Below, one piece after another: positions 54,958 to 64,000 of a stretch of 64,000 nt of DNA. Position numbers and translations under genes: made by a program. The notes below the pieces were generated by a model. It was not told the DNA's origin. It did not search any database and saw only the letters and a list, made by a program, of their open reading frames with translations. The stretch's first letter is position 1, and every line of letters begins with the position of its first letter. This DNA is from Pseudomonas pisciculturae (GTDB taxonomy: Bacteria; Pseudomonadota; Gammaproteobacteria; Pseudomonadales; Pseudomonadaceae). The DNA is taken from NCBI RefSeq assembly GCF_015461805.1, contig NZ_JACVZE010000001.1:372001-436000 (forward strand). The letters run 5' to 3'.

Positions 54958-55992
54958 TCAGCTGATTTTGTGGAGGTAGGAGGGGAGTGGTTGTTCCGGT
55001 AGAACCGACAACACCTTCAACCGCTGCAACATCCGCTGCCTGGCCCGCTGCAAATGCTCACGCAAATTCAACGCCGCCGCATCAAACGCCCCATGCAGCA
55101 ATAACTCCAGAATCAACCGATGTTCGGCCAACATCGCCGGATCAGCGCCTATCCCCAGCAACCGGTAGAAAATCCGGCTGATGATCATCGGGCTCTGGCC
55201 TTGGCGAATCAGCGCGGCGATCTTGCGGTTCTGTAACCCGGCGAGGCAGCGTTGGTGCAAGTCCTCTTCGATCTGCTCGATGGCCTCCAGGCTGCAATGG
55301 GGGCTCTCCTGGGCGTCCAGCACCCGTTGCAACATGGCTTCGAGCAACTCGCGGTCAAGGTTCGGCGCGCTTTGGCGCAGGGCTTCGGGTTCGAGGCAGG
55401 CGCGCAGTTCGTAGTCTTCGGTGACTTCTCGTGCCGTTAGCGGGCCGGCCAGCCATTGGGAGTAGGGCTCTTTTTCCACCAGGCCACGGTCGCGCAAGCG
55501 CATCAGCGCTTCACGCACCACGGCGCGGCTGACGCCGTAGTGGTCGGCGGCGGCTTGCTCGTCCAGGCGGTAATGGCCGAAGGCAATGCAGGTAGACAGC
55601 GCCGCGCCGATCTCTTCGACGATGCGCTCGCCCAAGGGCCGCGTGTCCACCAGTTCATCTTCACCGTTGAGCCCCAGGTGCGTGTGGCTCAACGGCAGGC
55701 GCAACGGCTCCATGGCCAGGCCTTCAGGGTTGATCAGGTAACCCCGGCCGTTAAAGCGGCAGATCAAGCCTTCGGCGTGCAGCAGGTCCAGCGCCTTGCG
55801 CACCGGCACGCGGCTGGTGCCAAACAATTCAGCCAGCGGGGCTTCGAGTAAAACCAAGCCGTGGCGGGCGGTGCCGTTGACAATCGCGTCACGCAATACC
55901 TGGTGAATCATCGCGTAACGGGAGGCCGAGGCGGACACTGCTTTCATCGCTTTCTCAGGGGCTTGTAGGACGGTGGCCGGGGATTCTCTCAT
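54958..55992 (-). CDS. GntR/FCD regulator with two winged-helix domains
   Basis: 344 residues, about 100 longer than a usual FCD-type GntR regulator (240). Two DNA-binding regions can be seen: about 22-92 (YAMIHQVLRDAIVNGTARHG, LAELFGTSRVPVRKALDLLHAEGLI) and about 116-180 (GERIVEEIGAALSTCIAFGHYRLDEQAAADHYGVSRAVVREALMRLRDRGLV). The FCD effector domain follows (LRACLEPEALRQSAPN; DLHQRCLAGLQNRKIAALI; EHRLILELLLHGAFDAAALNLREHL). It diverges from the amidase cluster and is its likely regulator. The start could also be 55947. Confidence 0.85.
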   Translation of the reverse strand: MRESPATVLQAPEKAMKAVSASASRYAMIHQVLRDAIVNGTARHGLVLLEAPLAELFGTSRVPVRKALDLLHAEGLICRFNGRGYLINPEGLAMEPLRLPLSHTHLGLNGEDELVDTRPLGERIVEEIGAALSTCIAFGHYRLDEQAAADHYGVSRAVVREALMRLRDRGLVEKEPYSQWLAGPLTAREVTEDYELRACLEPEALRQSAPNLDRELLEAMLQRVLDAQESPHCSLEAIEQIEEDLHQRCLAGLQNRKIAALIRQGQSPMIISRIFYRLLGIGADPAMLAEHRLILELLLHGAFDAAALNLREHLQRARQRMLQRLKVLSVLPEQPLPSYLHKIS

Positions 55993-56073
55993 AAGTTGCG
56001 CCTGTCACCTTGCGCCACATCAGTGGCACTTTTTTGGGGCTCTGAATGTAGGAATGTTACTTTTCTGCACCAA

Positions 56074-56100
56074 AATGTACTTATTAATAAAAGATACATT
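56074..56100. promoter_or_regulatory. Operator-like element near the GntR gene
   Basis: AATGTAC-TTATTAATA followed by GATACATT; the ends AATGTA and TACATT are inverted. It shares AATGTAC and TTATTAATA with the element at 56241-56268, and lies about 80 bases before the GntR start. Confidence 0.5.
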
Positions 56101-56240
56101 ATTTCATTGAAAGCGCTCTTCAGCGTTCAGGCAAGAATTTTTTCTAGCGATCAAGACCATCTATCCCGTGGCTCTGGGAGAAATCGCCAAACTACGTTTA
56201 CCGCCATCGATTCAGGCTGGCACGAAAGCTGCCTTTATTA

Positions 56241-56268
56241 AATGTACATTTTATTAATATGTACGTTT
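56241..56268. promoter_or_regulatory. Operator-like element before the amidase gene
   Basis: AATGTACATT-TTATTAATA-TGTACGTT: two TGTAC half sites around TTATTAATA, ending 16 bases before the amidase ATG. The position would let a repressor block transcription of the cluster. TnGTnnnACnA-like half sites fit GntR/FadR-type operators in a general way. Confidence 0.52.
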
Positions 56269-56284
56269 TGTGAGGGTCATCTTG

Positions 56285-57607
56285 ATGTCAGACGCCACTT
56301 CAATGGCCGAGGATTTCGCCAGCGGCCGCAACGACCCGGTGCAAGCCCTCGAACAGGCGCTTGCCCAGGCCGGTCAGTCGGCAGGCGTCTTCATCTCGCT
56401 GACCGCCGAGCGTGCCCGCCGTGAAGCCGAAGCCGCCGCCGCCCGCTGGCGCGCTGGCCAGCCATTGAGTGTGTTGGATGGCGTGCCCTTGGCCTGGAAA
56501 GACCTGTTTGACGTCGCCGGCAGCATCACCACCGCTGGCGCTGCCTATCGTCGCAACGCGCCCGCCGCCTTGCTCGATGCGCCAAGCGTCGGCTTGTTGT
56601 GCCGCGCCGGGATGGTCAGCGTGGGCAAGACCAACCTCAGCGAGCTGGCCTATTCCGGCCTCGGCCTGAACTTGCATTTCGGCACGCCCCACAACCCCCA
56701 TGGCAGCGATCAACCACGCATCCCGGGCGGCTCGTCCTCGGGTTCGGCCGTGGCGGTGGCGGCCGGGATCGTGCCCATCGCCATGGGCACCGACACCGCC
56801 GGCTCGATCCGCATTCCCGCCGCCCTCAACGGCCTGGTGGGCTACCGCAGCAGTTGCCGGCGCTACAGCCGCGACGGCGTATTCCCGCTGGCCCATACCC
56901 TCGACAGCCTCGGCCCGCTCACCCGCAGCGTGCGCGATGCGCTGGCCATCGATGATCTGCTCCACGGCCGCCGCCAAACCCACAGCGCTCGCAGCCTCAA
57001 GGGCCAGCGCTTTGTGTTGGCGCAACAAGACGTGGAACCTGCCGTGCGCAATAACCTGCTGCGCGCCGTGGAGCAGTTGAAGGCCCAGGGTGCACTGATC
57101 GACGAGCGCGAATGCCCAACGTTCCAGGCCGCCCTTGAGCTGATCAGTCAGCACGGCTGGCTCGGTTCGTTCGAAGCCTTCGCCCTGCACCAAGGCTTGC
57201 TCGACAGCCCTGACGCCGCACAACTCGACCCCCGCGTACGCCGCCGCCTCGAAGCGGCGCGCACGTTGCCTGCCAGCCAACTGCTGCACCTGATCGACGC
57301 CCGCCGCCGCTTGCAACAGCAACTGGTGGACGACCTCGACGGCGCGATCCTGATCACCCCCACCGTCGCCCACGTTGCGCCCGCCTTGGCGCCGCTGGAA
57401 GCCGACGATGACCTCTTCGTCAAAACCAACCTCGCCACCCTGCGCCTGACCATGCCCGGCAGTTTGCTGGACATGCCCGGCGTGACCCTGCCCAGCGGCC
57501 GCGATGCCCAGGGCCTGCCCACTGGGCTGCTGCTCAGCGCCCCGACGGGGGAAGACGCGCGCCTGTTGCGTGCCGCGTTGTCCGTCGAATCCGTACTTAA
57601 CGTTTAA
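56285..57607 (+). CDS. Amidase-signature family hydrolase
   Basis: 440 residues from ATG 56285 ([11 protein letters not shown]) with GAGG 8-11 bases upstream. The Ser-cisSer-Lys triad is present: lysine in [10 protein letters not shown], cis-serine in [16 protein letters not shown], and nucleophile in [21 protein letters not shown]. The family cleaves linear amides to acid and ammonia. It has no signal peptide, so it is cytoplasmic. It is the first gene of the cluster and precedes the deacetylase-fold enzyme by 11 bases. I infer a half-amidase acting after an imidase, but any small amide is possible. Confidence 0.9.
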   Translation: MSDATSMAEDFASGRNDPVQALEQALAQAGQSAGVFISLTAERARREAEAAAARWRAGQPLSVLDGVPLAWKDLFDVAGSITTAGAAYRRNAPAALLDAPSVGLLCRAGMVSVGKTNLSELAYSGLGLNLHFGTPHNPHGSDQPRIPGGSSSGSAVAVAAGIVPIAMGTDTAGSIRIPAALNGLVGYRSSCRRYSRDGVFPLAHTLDSLGPLTRSVRDALAIDDLLHGRRQTHSARSLKGQRFVLAQQDVEPAVRNNLLRAVEQLKAQGALIDERECPTFQAALELISQHGWLGSFEAFALHQGLLDSPDAAQLDPRVRRRLEAARTLPASQLLHLIDARRRLQQQLVDDLDGAILITPTVAHVAPALAPLEADDDLFVKTNLATLRLTMPGSLLDMPGVTLPSGRDAQGLPTGLLLSAPTGEDARLLRAALSVESVLNV

Positions 57608-57618
57608 GGAGACACATC

Positions 57619-58497
57619 ATGGCTAAAGACATCCTTTGTGCATTTGGCGTCGACGTTGACGCCGTCGCCGGCTGGCTCGGTTCCTACGGCGGCGAAGACT
57701 CGCCGGACGACATCTCCCGCGGCCTGTTCGCCGGTGAAATCGGCGCGCCGCGCCTGCTCAAGTTGTTTGAGCGCTACGGCCTGCGCACCACGTGGTTTAT
57801 TCCCGGTCACTCGATGGAAACTTTCCCCGAGCAAATGAAGGCCGTGGCCGACGCGGGTCACGAAATCGGCGTGCACGGCTACAGCCACGAAAACCCGATT
57901 GCGATGACCGCCGAGCAGGAAGAAATCGTGCTCGATAAATCCATCGAGCTGATCACCCAGGTTACCGGCAAGCGCCCAACGGGCTACGTCGCGCCGTGGT
58001 GGGAATTCAGCAAGGTCACCAACGAGCTGCTGTTGAAAAAAGGCATCAAGTACGACCACAGCCTGATGCACAACGATTTCCACCCCTACTACGTACGCAA
58101 GGGTGATACCTGGACCAAGATCGACTACAGCCAGCACCCCGACACCTGGATGAAACCCCTGGTGCGTGGCGAAGAGACCGACCTGGTGGAGATCCCGGCC
58201 AATTGGTACCTGGACGACCTGCCGCCAATGATGTTCATCAAAAAGGCCCCCAACAGCCACGGCTTCGTCAACCCGCGTCACCTCGAAGAAATGTGGCGCG
58301 ACCAGTTCGACTGGGTCTACCGCGAACACGAACACGCGGTGTTCACCATGACCATCCACCCGGATGTCTCCGGCCGCCCGCAAGTGCTGCTGATGCTTGA
58401 GCGTTTGATCGAACACATCCAGAGCCATGCCGGCGTGCGCTTCGTCACCTTTGACGAAATCGCCGATGACTTTATCCGCCGTCAACCGCGTACCTGA
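57619..58497 (+). CDS. Polysaccharide-deacetylase-fold hydrolase, imidase-like
   Basis: 292 residues, cytoplasmic, with AAGGAG before the ATG. NodB-fold metal site: FGVDVDAV gives D12 and D14, and [13 protein letters not shown] gives H86 and H90, the same numbers as the D14/H86/H90 ligands reported for Helicobacter HpPgdA. Other marks: [15 protein letters not shown] and HPDVSGRP. The single-domain form without signal peptide belongs to the HpPgdA/PuuE/cyclic-imide-hydrolase group rather than to wall deacetylases; an imidase of P. putida is of this size and family from memory. Placed after an amidase, ring-opening of a cyclic imide is the best guess. Confidence 0.8.
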   Translation: MAKDILCAFGVDVDAVAGWLGSYGGEDSPDDISRGLFAGEIGAPRLLKLFERYGLRTTWFIPGHSMETFPEQMKAVADAGHEIGVHGYSHENPIAMTAEQEEIVLDKSIELITQVTGKRPTGYVAPWWEFSKVTNELLLKKGIKYDHSLMHNDFHPYYVRKGDTWTKIDYSQHPDTWMKPLVRGEETDLVEIPANWYLDDLPPMMFIKKAPNSHGFVNPRHLEEMWRDQFDWVYREHEHAVFTMTIHPDVSGRPQVLLMLERLIEHIQSHAGVRFVTFDEIADDFIRRQPRT

Positions 58498-58535
58498 CCC
58501 TTAAAAAAACAGCCCCCACCCCCGAGGCGCGACTC

Positions 58536-59876
58536 ATGTCCATCTACAACAAGCTTGACCTGACTGGCTGGAAACCCCGGCAACTGACCTCCAAGGAGGT
58601 ACGTTTTGCCACCTGGATCGCGTTTTTCGCCTGGGTGTTTGCGGTGTATGACTTCATTCTTTTTGGCACTTTGCTGCCGGAGATCGGCCGGCACTTTGGC
58701 TGGGGTGAAGTGGAGCAAGCCGAGATCGCGACATGGGTTGCCGTGGGCACCGCCGTCGTTGCGCTGGCCATCGGGCCAATCGTCGACAAGTTGGGCCGTC
58801 GCAAAGGGATTATCTTCACCGTGGCCGGTTCTGCGCTGTGTTCGGCGTTGACCGCGATTGGCGGCGCATGGGGCAAGTCACCGCTGATTCTGATCCGTTC
58901 GCTGGGCGGCCTGGGTTACGCCGAAGAAACCGTCAACGCCACCTATTTGACCGAGCTGTATGGCGCCTCCGAAGACCCGCGCCTGACCAAGCGTCGCGGG
59001 TTTATCTACAGCCTGGTGCAGGGCGGCTGGCCGGTGGGTGCTTTGATCGCCGCCGGTTTGACCGCGCTGCTCTTGCCGATCATCGGCTGGCAGGGCTGCT
59101 TCATCTTTGCCGCGATCCCGGCGGTGGTGATCGCGATCATGGCGCGCAAGCTCAAGGAGAGCCCGCAGTTCCAGATCCATGAACGCATCAGCCAACTGCG
59201 CAAAAGCGGCGCGGTGACCGAAGCGCAAAACGTCGCCGTGACCTATGGCGTGGACTACGACGAACACAGCAAGGCGGGCCTGAAAGCCGCGTTCCGTGGC
59301 CCGGCCCGCCGTGCCACTTTGGTGATCGGTGCAGCGTTGTTGCTCAACTGGGCGGCGATCCAGGTGTTCAGCGTATTGGGCACCTCGGTGATCGTCAGCG
59401 TGCACCACATCTCGTTCGAGAACTCGCTGATCATTCTCGTGCTGTCGAACCTGGTGGGTTACTGCGGTTACCTCAGCCACGGCTGGATGGGTGACAAGAT
59501 CGGCCGTCGCAATGTGATCGGCCTGGGCTGGATGCTTGGCGGCCTGGCGTTTGCCGGCATGCTGTTTGGCCCGAGCAATATGGCGATGGTGGTGGGGCTG
59601 TACAGCTTGGGCCTGTTCTTCCTGATCGGGCCGTACTCGGCGGCGTTGTTCTTTATCAGCGAGAGTTTCCCGACCAGCATCCGTGCCACCGGTGGCGCGA
59701 TCATCCACGCGATGGGGCCGATTGGTGCCGTGGTCGCAGGCTTTGGCGCGACTCAGGTGTTGTCTGCCGGCAGCGACTGGCAGACCGCCGCGCTGTGGTT
59801 CGGCGCGGTGCCGTGCTTCCTGTCGGGCATGTTGATGTTTGCCGCACGCCATGTGCGTCCGGAAACCGTTCAGTAA
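58536..59876 (+). CDS. MFS metabolite:proton symporter
   Basis: 446 residues with about 12 membrane segments. Motif A occurs as GPIVDKLGRRKGIIFTVAG near 75-93 and again as GWMGDKIGRRNVIGLGWMLGG in the second half, with YAEETVNATYLTEL and the C-terminal SESFPTSIRATGGAIIHAMGP typical of the metabolite:H+ symporter group that imports organic acids. It follows the deacetylase-fold gene by 38 bases and probably brings in the substrate of the cluster. Confidence 0.88.
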   Translation: MSIYNKLDLTGWKPRQLTSKEVRFATWIAFFAWVFAVYDFILFGTLLPEIGRHFGWGEVEQAEIATWVAVGTAVVALAIGPIVDKLGRRKGIIFTVAGSALCSALTAIGGAWGKSPLILIRSLGGLGYAEETVNATYLTELYGASEDPRLTKRRGFIYSLVQGGWPVGALIAAGLTALLLPIIGWQGCFIFAAIPAVVIAIMARKLKESPQFQIHERISQLRKSGAVTEAQNVAVTYGVDYDEHSKAGLKAAFRGPARRATLVIGAALLLNWAAIQVFSVLGTSVIVSVHHISFENSLIILVLSNLVGYCGYLSHGWMGDKIGRRNVIGLGWMLGGLAFAGMLFGPSNMAMVVGLYSLGLFFLIGPYSAALFFISESFPTSIRATGGAIIHAMGPIGAVVAGFGATQVLSAGSDWQTAALWFGAVPCFLSGMLMFAARHVRPETVQ

Positions 59877-59886
59877 GGAGTTTTAG

Positions 59887-60648
59887 ATGAGCCGTAAAGT
59901 TGCCTTGATTACCGGTGCCGCCAGCGGCATCGGCCAAGCCCTCGCCGTGGCCTACGCGCGCAACGGTGTGGCGGTGGTCGGCGGGTATTACCCGGCCGAT
60001 CCCCATGACCCGCAAACCACCGTCACGTTGGTGGAAGAAGCCGGCGGCGAGTGCCTGATGCTGCCGCTGGACGTGGGCAATACCGCCTCGGTGGATGCCC
60101 TGGCCGAGCAAGCCGTGCAGCACTTCGGTCGCCTTGATTACGCCGTGGCCAACGCCGGTTTGCTACGCCGTGCGCCGCTGCTGGAAATGACCGACGCACT
60201 GTGGGACGAGATGCTCAATGTCGACCTGACGGGGGTGATGCGCACCTTCCGCGCGGCCACGCGACATATGCACGAAGGCGGCGCGCTGGTGGCAATCTCG
60301 TCGATTGCTGGCGGCGTGTATGGCTGGCAGGAACACAGCCACTACGCGGCGGCCAAGGCCGGTGTGCCGGGGTTGTGCCGCTCGCTGGCGGTGGAATTGG
60401 CTGCCAAGGGCATTCGCTGCAATGCGGTGATTCCGGGGTTGATCGAGACGCCGCAATCGTTGGATGCGAAGAATTCGCTGGGGCCGGAAGGTTTGGCCAA
60501 GGCTGCGCGGGCAATCCCGTTGGGCCGGGTAGGGCGGGCGGATGAAGTGGCGTCGTTGGTGCAGTTTTTGACCAGTGAGGCGTCGAGTTATCTGACTGGC
60601 CAAAGCATCGTGATCGATGGCGGCCTGACCGTGCGCTGGCCAGACTAA
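59887..60648 (+). CDS. Short-chain dehydrogenase/reductase, first of two
   Basis: 253 residues with AAGGAG before the start. NAD(P) motif [13 protein letters not shown] near 8-20, NAG in VANAGLL, catalytic serine in [11 protein letters not shown] and YxxxK in [11 protein letters not shown] near 153-163. The end [18 protein letters not shown] is classical SDR. It starts 10 bases after the symporter gene, so it is in the same operon. It would oxidise or reduce a hydroxyl or keto group of the substrate. Confidence 0.88.
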   Translation: MSRKVALITGAASGIGQALAVAYARNGVAVVGGYYPADPHDPQTTVTLVEEAGGECLMLPLDVGNTASVDALAEQAVQHFGRLDYAVANAGLLRRAPLLEMTDALWDEMLNVDLTGVMRTFRAATRHMHEGGALVAISSIAGGVYGWQEHSHYAAAKAGVPGLCRSLAVELAAKGIRCNAVIPGLIETPQSLDAKNSLGPEGLAKAARAIPLGRVGRADEVASLVQFLTSEASSYLTGQSIVIDGGLTVRWPD

Positions 60649-60665
60649 CGGGTGTACCTCATCCA

Positions 60666-60758
60666 AATGTGGGAGGGGGCTTGCCCCCGATAGCGGTGTG
60701 TCAGTCACAGGTGTTTTATCTGAAACACTGCCATCGGGGGCAAGCCCCCTCCCACATT
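60666..60758. repeat. REPIN, family A, inside the catabolic cluster
   Basis: The doublet AATGTGGGAGGGGGCTTGCC and its inverse lies between the two SDR genes, in the expected operon transcript. The frame of the second SDR stays open right through it, which gives a false longer start. Confidence 0.88.
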
Positions 60759-60788
60759 GGAACTGTGTTTGCTGTAGGAGATGTGTAT

Positions 60789-61538
60789 ATGCCTCAACTC
60801 ATTAACCGCCGCGCCGTCATCACCGGCGCCGGCAGCGGCATCGGTGCCGCCATCGCCCGCGCCTACGCCGTCGAAGGCGCCCGCCTGGTGCTGGCCGACC
60901 GCAACGCCGCCAGCCTCGCCGAAACCGCGATCACCTGCCGCAACCTCGGCGCCGAGGTGTTCGAATGCCTGGGCGACGTCGGCACCGTTGAAGGCGCCCA
61001 GGCCAGTGTGGACAAATGCGTCGAACACTTCGGCGGCATCGACATTTTGGTCAATAACGCCGGCATGCTCACTCAGGCGCGTTGCGTCGACCTCACCCTC
61101 GAGATGTGGAACGACATGTTGCGCGTTGACCTCACCAGCGTCTTCATCGCTAGCCAGCGCGCTTTGCCCCATATGCTCGCGCAACGTTGGGGGCGGATTA
61201 TCAACGTGGCGTCCCAATTGGGCATCAAGGGCGGTGCTGAACTCACCCATTACGCCGCCGCCAAGGCTGGCGTGATCGGCTTCACTAAATCCCTGGCGTT
61301 GGAAGTGGCCAAGGACAATGTGCTGGTCAATGCCATCGCCCCAGGCCCCATTGAGACACCGTTGGTGGGCGGCATCAGCGACGACTGGAAACGCGCCAAG
61401 GCCAAGGAGTTGCCCCTGGGCCGCTTCGGCCTGGCCGATGAAGTGGGGCCCACCGCCGTGCTGCTGGCCAGCGAACCGGGCGGCAACCTGTTTGTCGGCC
61501 AGACCTTGGGCCCGAACTCCGGCGATGTCATGCCATGA
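60789..61538 (+). CDS. Short-chain dehydrogenase/reductase, second of two
   Basis: 249 residues from ATG 60789, with TAGGAG 8-13 bases upstream. ITGAGSGIGAAIARAYA near 12-28, NNAG in LVNNAGMLTQ, serine in INVASQLGIKGG and YxxxK in [11 protein letters not shown]. The end LFVGQTLGPNSGDVMP differs from the usual DGG. It is only distantly like the first SDR, so the two probably act on different steps. It continues the cluster after a REPIN. Confidence 0.87.
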   Translation: MPQLINRRAVITGAGSGIGAAIARAYAVEGARLVLADRNAASLAETAITCRNLGAEVFECLGDVGTVEGAQASVDKCVEHFGGIDILVNNAGMLTQARCVDLTLEMWNDMLRVDLTSVFIASQRALPHMLAQRWGRIINVASQLGIKGGAELTHYAAAKAGVIGFTKSLALEVAKDNVLVNAIAPGPIETPLVGGISDDWKRAKAKELPLGRFGLADEVGPTAVLLASEPGGNLFVGQTLGPNSGDVMP

Positions 61539-61551
61539 GCGGGGTGTAGCC

Positions 61552-61845
61552 ATGTGCGGACTCTGCGGGTTGCTCGGCGAAGACCTGCACTGGAGCGACC
61601 CCCTGGGCGATGAGTTGCCCAGGCGCCGCGAACGCTTGCGCCGGATAGCGGCGATCAACCAGGTGCTGGCGGTGTTCCGGCTCAAGGTCGAGGACTTCCA
61701 GGGCGCTTCATACCTGTTGCTCGGGGCCACCGGCAAGCAGGAACTGGCTAGTGGGTTGGATCAACTCTGGCAAGCCGCCGAAACCATGCTCGGCCGCCCG
61801 CTGGACCCCCTCGACCCCCAACTGCTCGACCATCTTGAACACTGA
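61552..61845 (+). CDS. 97-residue protein of unknown function, MCGLCGLLG start
   Basis: 97 residues from ATG 61552, preceded by GGGGTG. The N-terminus MCGLCGLLGEDLHW resembles the start of class II glutamine amidotransferases, where Cys2 is the nucleophile, but the rest is a short helical, arginine-rich segment (RRRERLRRIAAINQVLAVFRLKVEDF) and a leucine-rich end that do not match that domain. The two cysteines (C2, C5) could bind metal next to the CobW gene downstream. Function not known. Confidence 0.72.
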   Translation: MCGLCGLLGEDLHWSDPLGDELPRRRERLRRIAAINQVLAVFRLKVEDFQGASYLLLGATGKQELASGLDQLWQAAETMLGRPLDPLDPQLLDHLEH

Positions 61846-61849
61846 CTGT

Positions 61850-61943
61850 GGCGAGGGAGCTTGCTCCCGCTGGGCTGCGCAGCGGCCCCAAAAGCTTGGG
61901 AGCGCTGCGCACTCCAGCGGGAGCAAGCTCCCTCGCCACAATG
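61850..61943. repeat. Palindromic repeat, separate REP family
   Basis: TGTGGCGAGGGAGCTTGCTC and its inverse, with an inner GCTGCGCAGC region, between the 97-residue gene and cobW. Its head (TGTGGCGAGGG) differs from the GTGGGAG REPIN families. Confidence 0.83.
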
Positions 61944-61953
61944 AGAGACGACT

Positions 61954-62924
<971 letters not shown>

Positions 62925-62928
<4 letters not shown>

Positions 62929-64000
62929 TCACCTTGCGCGTGCTGGGCACTTCGGTGACTTTGTTGGAATGCCTGCGTGTGCGGGCTGAGCAGGAGCTGG
63001 GCATTCGCTTGGTGTATCAGGTGCATGACGTCGAACAGGCCCAGCGCATTGCGGTGATGCAGCCCGACAGCTACGACCTGTACGACCAGTGGTTCCACAA
63101 TGTCGACTTCGTGTGGCCGGCGCGGGCGATCCAACCCATCGACACCCGGCGCATTGCGCTGTGGCACGAGATCAACGACTTGCCCAAGCGCGGGCGCCTT
63201 TCACCCAGTGACCGCCTTGGCGGCGGTAGCGTGCCCAGCGAGCGCCTGTTCGTGCAGCACGATGGCAGCCTCGCCAGCACCGTGACCGAGCGCATCAGCA
63301 TGCTGCCCCTGACCCACAACGCCGACAGCTTTGCCTACCGCCCCGAGCGTTTGCCCGAAGGTTTTTGCCACGGCAATGAAAGCTGGGGCTGGCTGCTCGA
63401 CCCGGCCTGGAGCGCCCGCACGGCCTTGCAGAGTGACGCCGCCATCGGCGCGCTGGATGCCGCACTGGCGGTGCAGGGCGCGGGGCTGGCGCAGTTCAAC
63501 GACATCGGCAACATGAGCATCGAGGAGATCGACGTGCTCGCCGACATCCTGGTTCGCAAGCAGAAAGAGGGCCACTTCGCAGCGTTCTGGTCCGATGACG
63601 AAGAGGCGGCGCAATTGATGCTCAGCCCCAGCATCGATATCCAGAGCCTGTGGTCGCCGACCTTGATGCGCCTGCACCGTGCCGGGGTCAAATACCGTTT
63701 GGCGGTGCCGCGTGAAGGCTATCGCGCCTGGTTTGGCGGCTTGTCGCTGTCGCGGCATGCTCAAGGCCCGGTGCTGGATGCGGCGTATGCCTATTTGAAT
63801 TGGTGGCTGTCCGGTTGGCCCGGCGCGGTCATGGCGCGCCAGGGTTACTACATCGGCAACCCGGCCCGTAGCCGTGACCACCTCAGCAGTGCCGAGTGGG
63901 ACTATTGGTACGCCGGCAAACCTGCGCGCGAAGAGTTATTGGGCAGTGATGGTTTGCCGCTGATCGATATCGGCGAAGTGCGCGACGGTGGTTCGTACGA
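62925..64000 (+). CDS. Solute-binding-protein-like protein without signal peptide (partial)
   Basis: The frame from ATG 62925 is open to the window end: 358 residues so far. It reads MITLRVLGTSVTLLECLRV at the start, with DSYDLYDQWFHNVDFVWPAR, CHGNESWGWLLDPAW, NDIGNMSIEEIDVLADILV and YLNWWLSGWPGAVMARQGYY, which is like family 1 / PotD-type ABC solute-binding proteins. No signal peptide is possible: upstream in frame a TGA lies eight codons before the ATG with no other start. It overlaps cobW as ATGA. It may bind the cluster's substrate in the cytoplasm as a sensor or carrier. Confidence 0.75.

Noticed and set aside
60669-60788. Longer N-terminus for the second SDR beginning MGGGLPPIAV
   Set aside because: These residues are the translated REPIN; similar sequence appears wherever a family-A unit is read in that frame. 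ATG 60789 has a ribosome site and starts the SDR fold.

Overview
The window reads as chromosome of a fluorescent Pseudomonas, most likely of the P. fluorescens group. The evidence is the high-GC codon use, typical pseudomonad gene blocks (hmgA-fahA-maiA; pepA-holC-valS; lptFG; lepA-lepB-rnc-era-recO-pdxJ; cmoAB) and at least three sequence families of REP doublets (REPINs) of the kind known from P. fluorescens SBW25. No rRNA, tRNA, CRISPR array, prophage or insertion sequence was seen.

Layout. 1-6.1 kb: the end of a LuxR-type regulator, small metabolic genes, a TonB-dependent siderophore receptor with an STN signalling domain, and a PBP4-like D-Ala-D-Ala carboxypeptidase. 6.1-10.3 kb: homogentisate catabolism (IclR regulator diverging from hmgA-fahA-maiA). 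10.4-21 kb: SirB1-like protein, a leucine-dehydrogenase-like protein that lacks a catalytic lysine, LexA-controlled yebG, PsiE, a DUF3509 protein, the serine transporter/deaminase pair with a LysR regulator, a ribosome hibernation factor, and an MFS pump with a LysR regulator. 21-28.8 kb: two iron-starvation sigma systems back to back. The fecI-fecR-fecA set is on the minus strand; DUF3649-PepSY-DUF3325-fecI-fecR, without a receptor, is on the plus strand.

28.8-50.4 kb is mostly conserved housekeeping: membrane-anchored glutaredoxin, YejK, HU, RlmF, ValS, HolC, PepA, LptF/G, LepA, LepB, RNase III, Era, RecO, PdxJ, multicopper oxidase, TadA, CmoA/B. 50.5-54.7 kb holds a low-GC orphan gene, a lysoplasmalogenase, an I42 (chagasin-like) inhibitor lipoprotein and a second-type Lon protease.

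55-64 kb is the least ordinary part. A GntR regulator with two DNA-binding domains diverges from an amidase gene, followed by a small metal-dependent polysaccharide-deacetylase-fold hydrolase, an MFS symporter, two SDR oxidoreductases, a 97-aa unknown protein, a CobW GTPase and a periplasmic-binding-protein-like protein with no signal peptide that runs off the window. I infer uptake and stepwise hydrolysis of a cyclic imide or similar amide (imidase, then half-amidase), with CobW possibly supplying metal. Two similar AT-rich operator-like elements lie in the divergent promoter region. This cluster is the best candidate here for an undescribed system.
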